A DNA stretch of 64,000 nt from Oxyruncus cristatus (lineage: Eukaryota; Chordata; Aves; Passeriformes; Cotingidae), in contig VXAY01005262.1 in NCBI GenBank assembly GCA_013399855.1, forward strand, positions 580,175-644,174, in the 5' to 3' direction. Both the position numbers and the translations under genes were made by a program. Of this stretch, positions 1-11,836 are shown piece by piece (the first letter of the stretch is position 1; every line of letters begins with the position of its first letter). Below the pieces are notes generated by a model. The model had not been told where the DNA came from, made no database searches, and saw nothing but the letters and a program-made list of their open reading frames with translations.

Positions 1-3000
1 CTTAGGTAGAGACAGAAAATCCAAAGATGTAGTAATCTTTCCACAAGTCTTGTTGACAACATTTTTGAGATTCATTACCATTGAAAAATCCTCTTAAAAA
101 AGTATTAATAAAATACTATACAGTGTAGTGGCAATATAGCTCCTTTCCTCAGTGCTCCCACAGGGCATGGAGCAGTATGAGTGTGATACAAGGCAGCAGA
201 CAATTCTTCAGTGACCCAGATAAAGAGGAAAGTTGATGTCACTCTTCCTTGAAAATCCCATCCTGAACAGAAAGGAGAAAGGTACTCATGAAGTTCCCCA
301 CAGATAATTATAGGAACAAGGTTTAGTGCTCCAATTTTTTTTTTTTCCCTAAAAACACAGCAGTGATGTCATGGACATTAAAAATACATGCTTGTTTTTT
401 TTTTTCATATGAAGAAGTGTGTGTTTTAAAGTTCTTACCTCTGTTGCTACAGATCTTTGTTGCATTAAGAGAAGTGTCAATGGTGGAAGAGGCTACTGTT
501 TCCTAGATGATTGCCTCTTACCCTTTTTTACTGTAATTTAGTTTTCTTCAAAACTGCTTTTTGCACATGCTACAGGGTATTTCAAAGGTCAGAAATTAGT
601 ATTTTGGGACTATACACTTCCTTTCTTTTCTGATTGTTCATTTTTTTGTGTCCACAGAGTTTTTTCCCCTTTTCCAGATAAGACATTCAGAAGGGTAGTT
701 TACTACGTTCAGCAAATTATGTCTATTTAACAATCCCCTGGTGATATCTAGAGCTCAGTTACCATATCATCTTAAAGGTACAAGCCTTTCAGATAACAAA
801 AAGGAGTTACCTCAAAATAAAATGCCTAGAGTGATGGAAATTGCAGCCATGCCTTAACACCAGTTAGAGGAATAGTACAATATTTTTTAGAAACTGCGTG
901 TCAGCTGAGGTCTTAATACCTTTGTTTTCGCTACTTAGGAATATTCTAATCTAGAGCTCATTTGTTCAAACACACATAATGGAGAGTTCTTGTAGTGATA
1001 CACAACAGTGATTAAATGGTCCCTTTAAATGCTGCTTTTCTTTTAAAATGTATAGCCTTAATGAATCAAACATCAGCTATTTCTTTACAATTATATTTTA
1101 GTAAGCCCCATATTAATAATGCAGCACTCCACTCACTATACAGAGCTGATCTTATGTGGATCATATAGAATAGCACAGCATACTCACGTACATTTTTGGC
1201 ATCAACAGCTATTGAACCAGTATCATGTGAATCCCGCACTGCAGTTGTACACAAACAGTACCAGTTGCCCAACAGATTTTTGGAAATGACATCCAGAATA
1301 TCTTCTCAGATATAGCACTGTGCTTTCCCATGTCACCTTGATTGAGGAAAATTCCTGCAAAAGGAATTCAGGTTGAACAATCATGACTATAATTCCAGGT
1401 CTTTTCTTTGTATTTAAGGATCATACTACTGTATACTTCAACTTTTTTAGTTCAACTGTGGTTTGGCCTAGCAAAGGAAGTAGACTAAAATAAAAGTACA
1501 TAGTGCACTTAGAATTCTGATCAATACTTTGCAAAATATTTAATTTCTTGAATGAAACAGGGCCAAGGAACTCAGATAAATAGTACCTCCCCCATGTCAA
1601 ATCTTTAAGACCATGGGTAGTCAACGTTTGATTCTCTGTTTCCAGCTACTGCTCCTGACCTTGAGCTGTGGTGTTGATGAGAACCACTCTTACAGAATTC
1701 CAGATACCAGAGCAGAAGGAGATATTAACATATGGATGGACAAAATTAACATTCAAAGATTATTTCAAAGGCAGTTTGAGTTCTGAGAAACTGAAAAAAA
1801 TAATCAGGTATGTTCACAAATAAAGTTGATCATATTTTAAATATAGCAGTCCTCTACAAAACTGCTTTATTTTTCAAATTTTCATTTAACTATTTGTGGT
1901 ATCATTTTACAATAGGTTTGTTCATGAAAGCTTTGCGCATAACAATATTTTCAGGGGTCAGAGAGTGGAAGGGAATTAAGCCTACACTCAGGTGTCTGCA
2001 ATTATGGTAAACAAAAGGGTTTAACTTTACATAAAGAATATTCTATTTTCCACAAACAGCCTGCAATATGTTCTCTTTTTCAGAAGAATATTAAGCACAT
2101 ATTGCATTAGATCTGAGATCTAATCAGTTACTGTTCTCAGTGACAGAAAGGCTAATATTTTCCTCAAGCCAAAAGAAACTCAGTTTCCAAAACAAAAATT
2201 ACTACTTCTTCTCTGCCAAAATAGCTCTAAAATACCAAACCATGTGATATTTCTTTGAAAAATTAATTCACATTATCTTCAGAATACAGTTCCTTGAAAA
2301 AAGGTTTAACAAAATCAGTCAGTAGGTGCGAAATTCTGAAATTTGTTTTTCACCTCCTGCTTCATATGGGGCTAAGTGCTAAGGTTACAGGTCAAGCAGC
2401 ATTTGATTAGACTAGTTGTTGATATTCTAGAATGTTAACAATAGTTAGGAGTAGGAATTGCTACTCCTTAGCGATTTCATATCTTGAAAGCAATAACAGG
2501 GCATTCTTTGAAATCAGCATTGAGAAAATAACTTAATTAGCTATCAAATAAAAATATACAGGAAAATTGACTTCAGGCATTGGACAAAAGATACCACCAT
2601 CCTCAACAGTAACCTAGGGTCAAATATAATTTGCCCTTTATTCACAGGTTTAAAACTGTAAACTAAACCTTCAAATGCAGCACTTTCTAGTAGCAATACA
2701 TAGTCATACTTCACATTCCTACAGTATTTCAGAATGTCAGGGCACTGAAATGCTCAGAAATGCCTTCATGTAATCTGTTTTCGCCATAAAATATTATGGC
2801 TCTCTAGTGACTAGCCATTATTTCAAGACTCCAGGGTTTCATGCTGCAGGGGCCAAATCTTGACTTAGGGACAGTGGAAGGTGATGAACTAAACGTGCAA
2901 AAGGTCTTACAAGATTGCTTTTAAGTCATTGTGTAAAGATTGTCTCTTTACACTCTTACACTTTTCTTTACAAGAAAAGGTACTTTTAAAAACTAAAAGC

Positions 3001-3030
3001 CCAATAGACAATCAGTTCATGATAGTAAAC
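1..3030. other. AT-rich DNA, no gene seen
   Basis: This stretch holds no recognisable gene or repeat. Reading frames on both strands are broken every few tens of codons; the longest (about 68 codons at 1066-1272 minus) resembles no protein I know. Short poly-T runs occur at about 332-346 and 394-405. It is probably intronic or intergenic DNA, which is an inference from the lack of coding signal. Confidence 0.6.
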
Positions 3031-3473
3031 CACAGAATCATTAAGGTGGAAAAGACCCTTAAGATCATTGAGTTCAACCACTAATCTACCACTTCCAGGT
3101 CCACCGCTAAACCCTAAGCACCACATCTCCAATTTTTTTGAATGCTTCCAGAGGTGTTGAGTCAACCAGTTCCCTGAACAACCTATTCCAATACTTGATA
3201 TCCTTTCAGTGAAGAAGTTTTTCCTTACATCCACTCTAAACCTTGTGTAGAGCAACTTGAGCCAATTTCCTCTTGCCGTTTCACTTGTTACCTTGGAGAA
3301 GTGATCAACTCACACCTGGCTACAACCTCCTTTCTGGTAGTCGTAGAGAGTGGTAAGATCCCCTCCTGAGCTTCCTTTTCTCCAGGCTAAACAACCTCAG
3401 CTCCTTCAGCTGTTCCTCATAAGACTTGTACTCCAGACCCTTCATAAGCTTTATTGCCCTACTCTGGACATGA
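3031..3473 (-). mobile_element. CR1 LINE 3' end, 5'-truncated
   Basis: Read on the minus strand this is the last part of a CR1 retrotransposon. It runs from the block that in full elements reads 'cagagaagggcaac', through the 'gtttagcctggag' block, to the 'gaccttatcg' type 3' UTR. On the plus strand the end appears as 'cacagaatcattaaggtgg' followed by 'ttcaaccactaatctacca'. CR1 elements are non-LTR retrotransposons of birds and reptiles, usually truncated at the 5' end and copied without clear target duplications. Only about 440 bp of a roughly 4.5-kb element remain, with no functional reading frame. Many substitutions suggest an old copy. It lies head to head with the CR1 at 4327-4872. Confidence 0.93.
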
Positions 3474-4326
3474 AATGGGAGACTTTTAACAACTCTGCCC
3501 TCTGCTTACAGGTGCCCTCGAAAAAGAGCACCGGGCCAACCCAGTCCTAAAACCACCCACGGAGTTTAACCTACGTGCTAAATTCACTCTTGAATATTAA
3601 TATTGAATTCGTCATGCCTTTACCTCTAGTCACACAGGTTAAATCATGTAAAATGTTAACTCATAAGATGCAAAATCAATCTGGGGATAACCTAATTTCT
3701 GTAATAACATTTACACTTTTAAATATGATACTGCAGGCAGAATAAACCTCACTGCAGCTCTATAATTTGGCCTTCTGTTTGAGTTTAAAGAAAGTCAGCA
3801 GAATGAACTCAATTGATTTGAAGCACACTAAGTAGTACTGGGACAATCTACAAAACTGATGACTATGAACTTTATTCTCTAGAGACTGTCAATCTTCTGT
3901 AATAATTCCCAGGAGACTAAAAGATGCAAACGTAATTGTTTCCATTAGGTTTGTCAGAAGAGGTTTGCATTAACTCAGATTTCTCTTTGTTACTGCAAAC
4001 TGTGAAAGCAGACTCTGTGAGCATCCAGGGATTTTTATTAGTCATTTTCCCTGATTGAACTTGGTTCTGTCCAAAAGTGTCAACCTGCAGCACTGCAACT
4101 CCTGCATTCCTCTTGCAGGCTTCTTTTAAGTCCTTTCACCCCACTGCTGGATTTTCATTGATGTTGCTTTCTCTCATTGTCTGTCTTAATGGGAATGTGA
4201 TCAAAGATACACAGATTCCACAAAAAAAACAAAACAGAAAAAGACTCTATACCTCTGTTTTATTCACCACAGCTCTTCTACCTGCCAAGACATCTGTTAC
4301 TATATATAAGAGAGGCCTTAACTCCC
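3474..4326. other. Unique spacer between two CR1 fragments
   Basis: AT-rich sequence between two oppositely oriented CR1 pieces. A 111-codon frame beginning at 4077 (plus) runs from unique sequence into the CR1 at its right end and has no recognisable domain, so it is treated as chance. Nothing else is supported here. Confidence 0.5.
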
Positions 4327-4872
4327 AGCAGGACCAGGGAAGTGATTCTGGTGAGGCCACACCTGGAGTGCTGTGTCCAGTTCTGGGCCCCTCAGTCCAG
4401 GAAGGATATTGAGGTGCTGGAGCAGGTCCAGAGAAGAGAAACAAGGCTGGCAAAGGGACTTGAACCCAAGCCCTGTGAGGAGCCGCTGAGGGATCTGGGG
4501 TTGTTTAGCCTTCAAGAAGAGAAGGCTCAGGGGAGACCTCATCGCTCTCTACAACTATCTGAAAGGAGGTTGTAGCCAGGTGGGGGTTGGTCTCTTCTCC
4601 CAGGCAACCAGCAGTAGCACAAGAGGGCATGGCCTTAAGCTCTGCCAGGGGAGGTTTAGCTTAGATATTAGGAAGTTCTTTACAGAGAGGGTAATCAGGC
4701 ATTGGAATGGGCTGCCCAGGGAGGTGGTGGATTCTCTGTCCCTGGAGGTTTTTAAGATGAGACTGGATGTAGCACTTAGTGCCGTAGTCTAGTAACCACA
4801 GTGGTGTTGGATCAAGGGTTGGACTTGATGATCTCAGAGGTCCTTTCCAACCCATGCGATTCTGTGATTCCA
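4327..4872 (+). mobile_element. CR1 LINE 3' end, 5'-truncated
   Basis: A plus-strand CR1 fragment beginning around 'cagcaggaccagggaagtg'. It continues through 'ggtgaggccacacctggag', the 'gaggtgctggagcaggtcc' block, 'ggttgtttagccttcaaga' and 'gaaaggaggttgtagccag', and ends in 'ggacttgatgatctcagag' with an octamer-like tail 'gattctgtgattcc'. This covers the end of the ORF2 region and the 3' UTR. A short piece between 'gtgattct' and 'ggtgaggcc' seems deleted relative to other copies. Several overlapping frames of 70-110 codons fall here; they are remnants of the LINE, not host genes. Confidence 0.95.
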
Positions 4873-7800
4873 GATACCCTTCACTATACTCTAATGCTAC
4901 CATCCTGCATATGTAAGGAACTTATTTGTTACTTTTTAAGGGGAAGGGGTGTTGGGAGGCAATATTGTGCCATTACCAAACATGAAACAAAAGCCACTGT
5001 AAAGTTCAGAAAACGTAGGAAAAGTTTGTGATAAATGAACCACCTTCACTTTCAATAGTTTATTTTCAACCCCGCTTAAGACAAAGAAACTGACCTAAAT
5101 TAATGAGAAGTTTGAGAAAGAGAAGCTGTATGGAAGTTCCTGCCATATCTACTAACTTTTATACGAGCTTTTATATTAAATGAGCTGGATTCACTTTATT
5201 AAAACAACAATTTAAGAGGTCAGACAAGAACATTCAGGTAAGCAAGCACTGGAAGAAGTAGTTCCAAGAAAAAGAATGTGACATACGGACTTCTTTTCAT
5301 TTCACCTGGAACTATAAGAAAATGACCAATATTAGAGTCTCTGGTTAGACATCGTGGTCCTTCTGTTTAAATAAAACAGAATTTTTTTTTTTTCTAATGT
5401 TTCCTGAAATATTGGATAGGTATATTTAAAAGCTTTGATTTTTTTTTTTTGCGATATTCTGAGATAAACCTCAAATGTTATTTTTAAGTCTTGTCAGGCA
5501 ATTTAGTTACCTTGTAAAAGAAATACACATTATTTTAGAGCCCAGAGTTTTACTGGTCACATCTCTGCCCCAGTGCTTGAGCACATAGCCTGACCACAGC
5601 CCAGCTGCATGGCAAGACACATATGAACATGTACTTTAGTTTCCCACAGCAGAAAATCCATGTGAAAGAGCAGCAAGTTTCTGTGCAGTCCTCCCTTTCC
5701 AGGTTCATCAGGGAATGAGGACTGATCATTACTGTGCCAACTATGCCTGTCCTTAAGAGTAGGCACAGCCATTTTCCTCAAACAGCCTAAAGCAAAGGCA
5801 GAGATACCAACATTGTGCCACAAACTACATTTAGAACAGTTCAAAACTGAATCAGCAACTTAAAACATAAGTTGACGAATGACTGCTATGTAGTACAGGT
5901 TTTCTGGCTCAATTTTAGGCAAAATTTCCATAGTTAGTTACATTAGAGAATGCACATTTTGGAAAAAACTGTAGAAGACATCTGGTCTTGAAATGCTGAA
6001 TATGTTTTTCTTACAGAGTTTAAAGCCTCATTTTGAAATTAATTTAGTTCAACCAACACTTTTGGTAAAACAAGTGACACAGTATCTTATTTCTTATAGA
6101 TGCTTGGGCAGCATACTTCACTGGAAGGATGGAAGTATATTGCTAAGTATTACACCTTCTAAAACAAATCCCTTTTGGGCAGTAAAAATGCCAAATCATA
6201 GCAACAGACAAAAAAAAAAGAGAACTTCAGGTTTACTTATTTGTGTTTGTGCATGCATAGAAACACATAAAAAACTGAATCAGTTTAGGGACAAGCATTG
6301 TTGTGCTTTGCTCCATTCAAATGTCAGTTTACCACTTTCCAAGGCTAAAGATTTCTCGGGCATAATTTTCAAACAATCTCCAAGGACTTGAGAATTTTGC
6401 ACAGTCTTGGTTGTTTTTGAAGTACTCTGTTTATTAAAGCTGCAGTTAACTCTAAAGTGTGTAAGGGTCAGAAGAACAAAACATTCAGTTTAACGTTCAA
6501 TTTGAATGATTATCAAATTTTCACAGCAACAGAACTCAGAGGCTGATTGAGCTGTTAGAGCCATTTTAAGGTGAAGCAAGTTCACTAATCTACTCTGATG
6601 CCAACGGAAGATGATGCAGGCACCTCTGGCTGGAAAAGAGGAGGCATTAGCTGCAGGAATGCCATATCACTGTTCTGGAATCATCACATTACAACAAGCA
6701 TGTGAAGACAAAACAATTACTAAAAGAGTTTTGATTTTACCACCACCATCAAATATGATAATTAATCTTTTTTACTATGTCTAATAGAGCATATGCCATT
6801 TGGTATACTGCTGTAAATGGCAATGAGCCATGTCTGTAGAGATTTATTCTTTCCAAAGTCTCCAAAATACACCTGAAGCTTCACAGATAAGATGATGACG
6901 ATAATAAACCATTTATCAAATTGAAATGCAGTCACTTCTGGGGTGATCAGCAATATTAATATTTTCTCCTGTGAATGCTCCATTGTACCCCTTAGAGATT
7001 AGCATTATCTGATTGGACCTCGGCTATAAAATTGCTTGAGGATCCCTTCCAACAGCTGGAAGAATTTCTTCTGATTTATGGTGGCTGAAAACAAAGGTAT
7101 AAATTCTGCTTTGAATCTGAGCATCTGCATTGGAAACAATAGAGATTTCCAGTATAGCAAGCTACTACACCAAGAATGTGTCTGGAAGGCAAGGTCCTAT
7201 CTCTCAATTACAATGCTAACACTGAGAAAGCTGCTGACCAGTTTCATCAGATCTCGTGAAAGCTTTTTTTAACCTTGTTAAATGAACTTCTAAATTAAAT
7301 TGTCTCCACTTCAAAATGGGATAATGATCTCTTGCCTCACAGACTCTACCCAGGTTTTGCTTTGCTGCTATTTTTTTTTATTATTATTATTTTAAAATAA
7401 AATCATGCCCATGGCATGTAGTTTTTTTAAACCTTCTTGTGAAGTGTAAAGAAGTTATGTAGGGAATTGGGGAAAAATATTTAATTGCTCAATTTCTTAA
7501 TATTAAAAAAAACCCCTATACCCTCTAGGAGTACACAGCATAAAGCATTATTTCAAACATAAGAAGATATAAGATATAAGAAAGATATATAAAACCTCAC
7601 ACAAGACCTGATGGCCAAAAGGACTTTACGTTATATATATATAAAAAAGTAGAGTAAATCTAGATAATAGTTGTTTTTACTTCACAGAAAAAAAAAAATA
7701 TCTTATCTTTTTGAACTGCTGTTATTAGAGGAGATGTGTCATCCTCTCCATACTTACTCCATTTATTAGTACATTGGAATGTTGATACCACATGTTGTAC

Positions 7801-10800
7801 TGTTAAGGAAATGCACATTTGTAAGAGCAATAGATGGTTCATCAATTCCTGAAAATCCAAACTGACCATTCCCTTTTAAACCAAGGAAGCTAGTAAGATA
7901 AGTAGTCACTGTTTATGCCAAATAATATTTCAGCAGGAAGAAATGTTATGAATGTCATTGTTATTCTGCTAGTTTAGTAACAGAAATTTAAAATAATCCA
8001 ATAATATTTTTCTAGATATAAGACCTAAATGCAGTAGAACACATCAGCAAGCAACATTTCACTGAAATACTCATGCACTTTGCTCATTATAATTCATGGC
8101 CACTCACCCCTACTATGACACTCAAACATGGGAGAACAAATACACGGAGGAGAATGTCATCACTTTTCCCCAGTAGACATCACTTGTCACATCCCTTTTA
8201 CCCCAAGAGTTCCATTAATAACTCAAGTTTTAAAGTAATTCAACTGTAAGATTGAAAACTAGACAGTCTTTTTTTATTGCCTTACTACTTTCAGCCAGCC
8301 TGTTGAAAAGCCTGATTACGAGTATAATGCAATGAAACCATTTAACAGCTGTGCCTGCAAGGCACAATCAGGGTTAGTGCTAAATGCTGTACAGAATGGT
8401 TCAAATGCCACACTCCTTGCCAAAAAGGGCACAAGTCTTCACTTCCTTTTTCTCCACTAAAAAAAAATTTGGCTGAGTTACTTATACAACACGCAATTAA
8501 TTGTGCTCTTGTTATGCCCAAAACACTAATATTTTGCATATTTTAATGCTTTCTACGTATTGTAATTTTCTGCAAATTGATACATCAATACAAGCAGGAT
8601 ACACTGCACATACTGACACTTCCCTGTATATCAAGTAACAAGTGAAATAAACAACTAACCTCTCTCCTCAGATCTGCTATTTATTGCTTGAAACTACGTA
8701 ATTGCCAAGTCAAGGTCCAGATTTTATCTGGGTCAGACTCATTTGATCTAAAAATAAAATTCTGTTCCCTCAAAGCATTCCAACAAGTGCAGGCATTCCC
8801 TTAAGCCCATAAAATAAGAATAATATCAGCATCAGAGATATTAAAATATGAACACAGAAATGGAACATTGAAGGATTCGGGTTGTTTGGGTTCGGGTTAT
8901 AAATTCTACAAATGTAATTCCAACTGCTTACTTTATTACAATGTTACTGTAGTGGATCTCTCTCCTTAGAAATAGAGTCAGCTTTCATTCAGCTTTAGTG
9001 GGAACATTAATGCTGTAATTCCTTACCACTTTGCAACTTAGAATTATGACAGAAATGAAATACAGAGGCAATTATTTAAGTTTCTATGAGAATACCAGTT
9101 TTCTTTTACAGGCATTTTATAATGTCCAGTCTGATATATCCAGAAATTTCTTCTCAACTCCTTTTATACTGCCAATGCTAATCATATGCTCATTGGTGAC
9201 TGCTTTTTTTGTGCAATCTTTATGGTTTACCTACTCTGGTGAGGAAGGCACCTACTAAAGCCTCAGTTTTCCTCTCCTCCATAAAAGCTCCAAATTTCCC
9301 ATTTCATTCTATTCTTTTCTTGTCCATTCCAACATTCAGAATTACTCTACAACACAGGAAGAGCTTTTTGGTGATGAGAGCATGCCTCAGACACTGAGTG
9401 TGGATGCCCTTCCTCTCCACCAGCATCTTCTCTTCCCTGGTGTGGCTTCTCTCCTACTTCTCCATTTGTGAAAGGATAAAACAGATGGGAAATGCTACTG
9501 AGGAGATGGTAAAATGTAAATGTAGTAACTGGAAAGCGCTCAGATAACCAAGCCAATTAAAACCTACCAGTCAGAAGTCAGCTATACCATAATACCCTGC
9601 CTGAGGGAGTGTATGATCCCACTTCTCCCAGAAATGTTGCCTGCGAAGGTCCAGGCTTCTGCCAAAGTCTTCTCTCACATATTTTTCAACTCTCTCACTA
9701 TGTAATTTGCACTGGTGATAGATGATAAAACGCCAGTTGTGTAGGAAGGCAGACTGGCAATAAGCTCTATTTTATGAAATAAATAAACATCAAGGGCTTC
9801 CAGCCTTTTTATCTTAAATCATTACCTGAACCAACAGCATTTGATCAAAGCAGAAGAATAGCTGGATTTGAGCTAATGGAAACAAAATTAAAAATTTACA
9901 AAGTCCACTCATACTGTAGCCCATCAGTGTTGTGTTCACAGAAATAACTACGACTGTCAAATATTTTTCCCTCTTTAGGCTTCTTCTGGCAAGCCACAAT
10001 ATAATAGCTGCTCAAATCAGAAGAAAAAAAAAAAAAAAGCATGGCTAGACATATCATTACTATGGTGGTTCCATTTAACTTTAGTGGATCTAGGATTTTA
10101 CATGAAACAGTTTATGGCATTAAGTCCATATAAAAATAGATTTAAGAGCTTATCTTCCCATCTCTTGCAAGGCAACAATAATTTTCAAGCTACATGATCT
10201 TCCTTCGTTATAATGAGGAAGGAAGTATACAAAAGTTCTTTACCATATGAGACAAGAAAAGTCAGTTACAGAATAAAATCTGTTCCACACTTAGCTACTC
10301 TTTCTCTGGGTAGGATGCTGTTTTTTCCCCACTAGTAAGGAGCTGCACTTTATGTGATGACAAAAAGCATCCTTGATAAAAGCCACTCTCTGTATATTGT
10401 CTATAATTTCCTTTCTAAATTTCCACAGTGCTTTAACCTTACCACACTAGGTAGGAAATAATTCAGTGACACATACCACAGACACCCCAAGAAGAAAGAT
10501 AAACATTTGAAGGTCTGTTATGTCAATACCTTTTACGTCCAAAAAATGACCGATTCTCCTGTTCCACTTCCACACATTTTGTTGCTTTCCATAATTTACT
10601 GCTCAGGTTATTCATTATCAGCTTTACTTGGTGTTCTTTTGATGTGATACCACAGTTTGTACTTTAGCTTCTCATTAGCTCCTTTTAAAAACACAGGTGA
10701 TAACCACCAGAAACATCACCATCCCAGCTGCCTTCCCCCTCTTCTTGCTAGAAGTGATCAGTAGTAGCTGAAGTTTAGATGTGTTTGTAAATAACTTCAA

Positions 10801-11219
10801 GGTGGTGAGGAGGGGAAAAAAAAAATGAGAATGTCTGCTCAGTCACCAAGGATCTGCTGAAATCAATCTGGTAGAAATACACATCTCTTTCTGAAGGAAC
10901 CTGAACCAAACATCATCTATGCATGTGCCGAACACAATTTTTTTTTTTCTTTTCCTCCTCTGGAATGTATGAATAGCTTTCAGTGCAAGCACTACAGTGC
11001 AAGAAGCAAAGAGAGTAAATCAGTTAAGCACAGGGTCTAGAGGTCATTCTGAACAATGATACTCACATTACTGCTTTTAGTGTCAAAGCTGATCACAGAG
11101 AAAGGCCAAGCAGGAACAAGACAGCACAAACCTCCCTTGCTTGAACTGAGGTGAATACAGAGATATCAATGCCCGTTCTCTGCTTTAGCTAGATGGAAGG
11201 TCCTCTACCCTGCTCTCAT
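4873..11219. other. Long AT-rich stretch, nothing identified
   Basis: More than 6 kb without a recognisable gene or known repeat. Low-complexity items are poly-T and poly-A runs (for example about 5383-5395, 5439-5450 and 10023-10038) and short TA-rich runs near 7565-7650. The longest frame, 132 codons at 5993-6391 (plus), resembles no protein family I know and has no coding context. Very old repeats may be hidden here beyond recognition by eye. Confidence 0.55.
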
Positions 11220-11708
11220 GTGAGATGCCACCAGGAGTGCTGCATCCAGCTTTTGGGACCCCAGTCCAGGAAGGACATTGACCTGTTGAAGCCTCTCCTA
11301 TGAGGAAAGGCTGAGAGAATTGGGATTGTTCAGCCTGGAGAAGAGAAGGCTTTGTAGTGACCCAATTGCAGCCTTCCAGCACCTAAAGGGGGCCAACAAG
11401 AAAGATGGAGAAGGACTTTTTACAAGGATATGTAGTGATAGGACAAGGGGGAATGGCTTTAAACTGAAAGAGGGTAGATTTAGATCAGATATTAGGAAGA
11501 AATTCTTTAATGTGAGAGTAATGAGGCACTGCAACAGGTTTTCCAGAGAAGTTGTGGATACCCCATTCCTGGAAGTGCTCAAGGCCAAGTTGGATGGGGC
11601 TCTGAGCAAACCGGTCTAGTGGAAGGTGTCTCTTTCTACAGTGGGTGGGTTGAAACTAGATGATCTTCAAGACCTGTTCCAGCCCGAGCCATTCTATGAC
11701 TCTGTGAT
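11220..11708 (+). mobile_element. CR1 LINE 3' end, internally deleted
   Basis: Plus-strand CR1 fragment. It starts near 'gccaccaggagtgctgcat', has 'ccaggaaggacattgacct', then jumps to 'ctatgaggaaaggctgaga', 'gggattgttcagcctggag' and 'gatattaggaagaaattct', and ends with 'ctagatgatcttcaagacc' and the tail 'attctatgactctgtgat'. Most of the 'cagagaagggcaac' segment seen in other copies is missing. Two overlapping frames of 99 codons (plus) and 103 codons (minus) lie inside; they are shadows of the degenerate LINE. Confidence 0.94.
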
Positions 11709-11770
11709 TAGGCACTGCCTTCTTCACTGCTTCTCCAGTTACTGGTGCCCAGTCTGAAAAGCTGGGAATA

Positions 11771-11771
11771 N
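11771..11771. other. Undetermined base (N) beside a G homopolymer
   Basis: A single N three bases before a run of 14 G. Such an isolated N is usually an assembly or consensus mark at a hard-to-read sequence, so the length of the adjacent G run may be wrong. Confidence 0.9.
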
Positions 11772-11773
11772 AA

Positions 11774-11836
11774 GGGGGGGGGGGGGGAAAGAAAGGGGGT
11801 GGGTGGGGTTGGATAAAAGGGGGTTGGGGTTTGTTA
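11774..11836 (+). repeat. G-rich tract, candidate G-quadruplex
   Basis: The plus strand has 14 consecutive G at 11774-11787, then runs of five, three, four, two, five and four G separated by short A/T spacers up to about 11830. The spacing meets the usual rule of at least four G runs of three or more with loops of one to seven bases. It directly follows the CR1 at 11220-11708 by about 65 bp. Whether it folds in the cell cannot be told from sequence. Confidence 0.8.

Noticed and set aside
2106..2124. Perfect palindrome attagatct-g-agatctaat
   Set aside because: With nine-base arms and short loops, a few such matches are expected by chance in 64 kb. Nothing nearby suggests an operator or binding site.
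5993..6391. 132-codon plus-strand frame in AT-rich DNA
   Set aside because: No known domain, no splice context and no composition shift. A few frames of this length are expected by chance in 64 kb on six frames.
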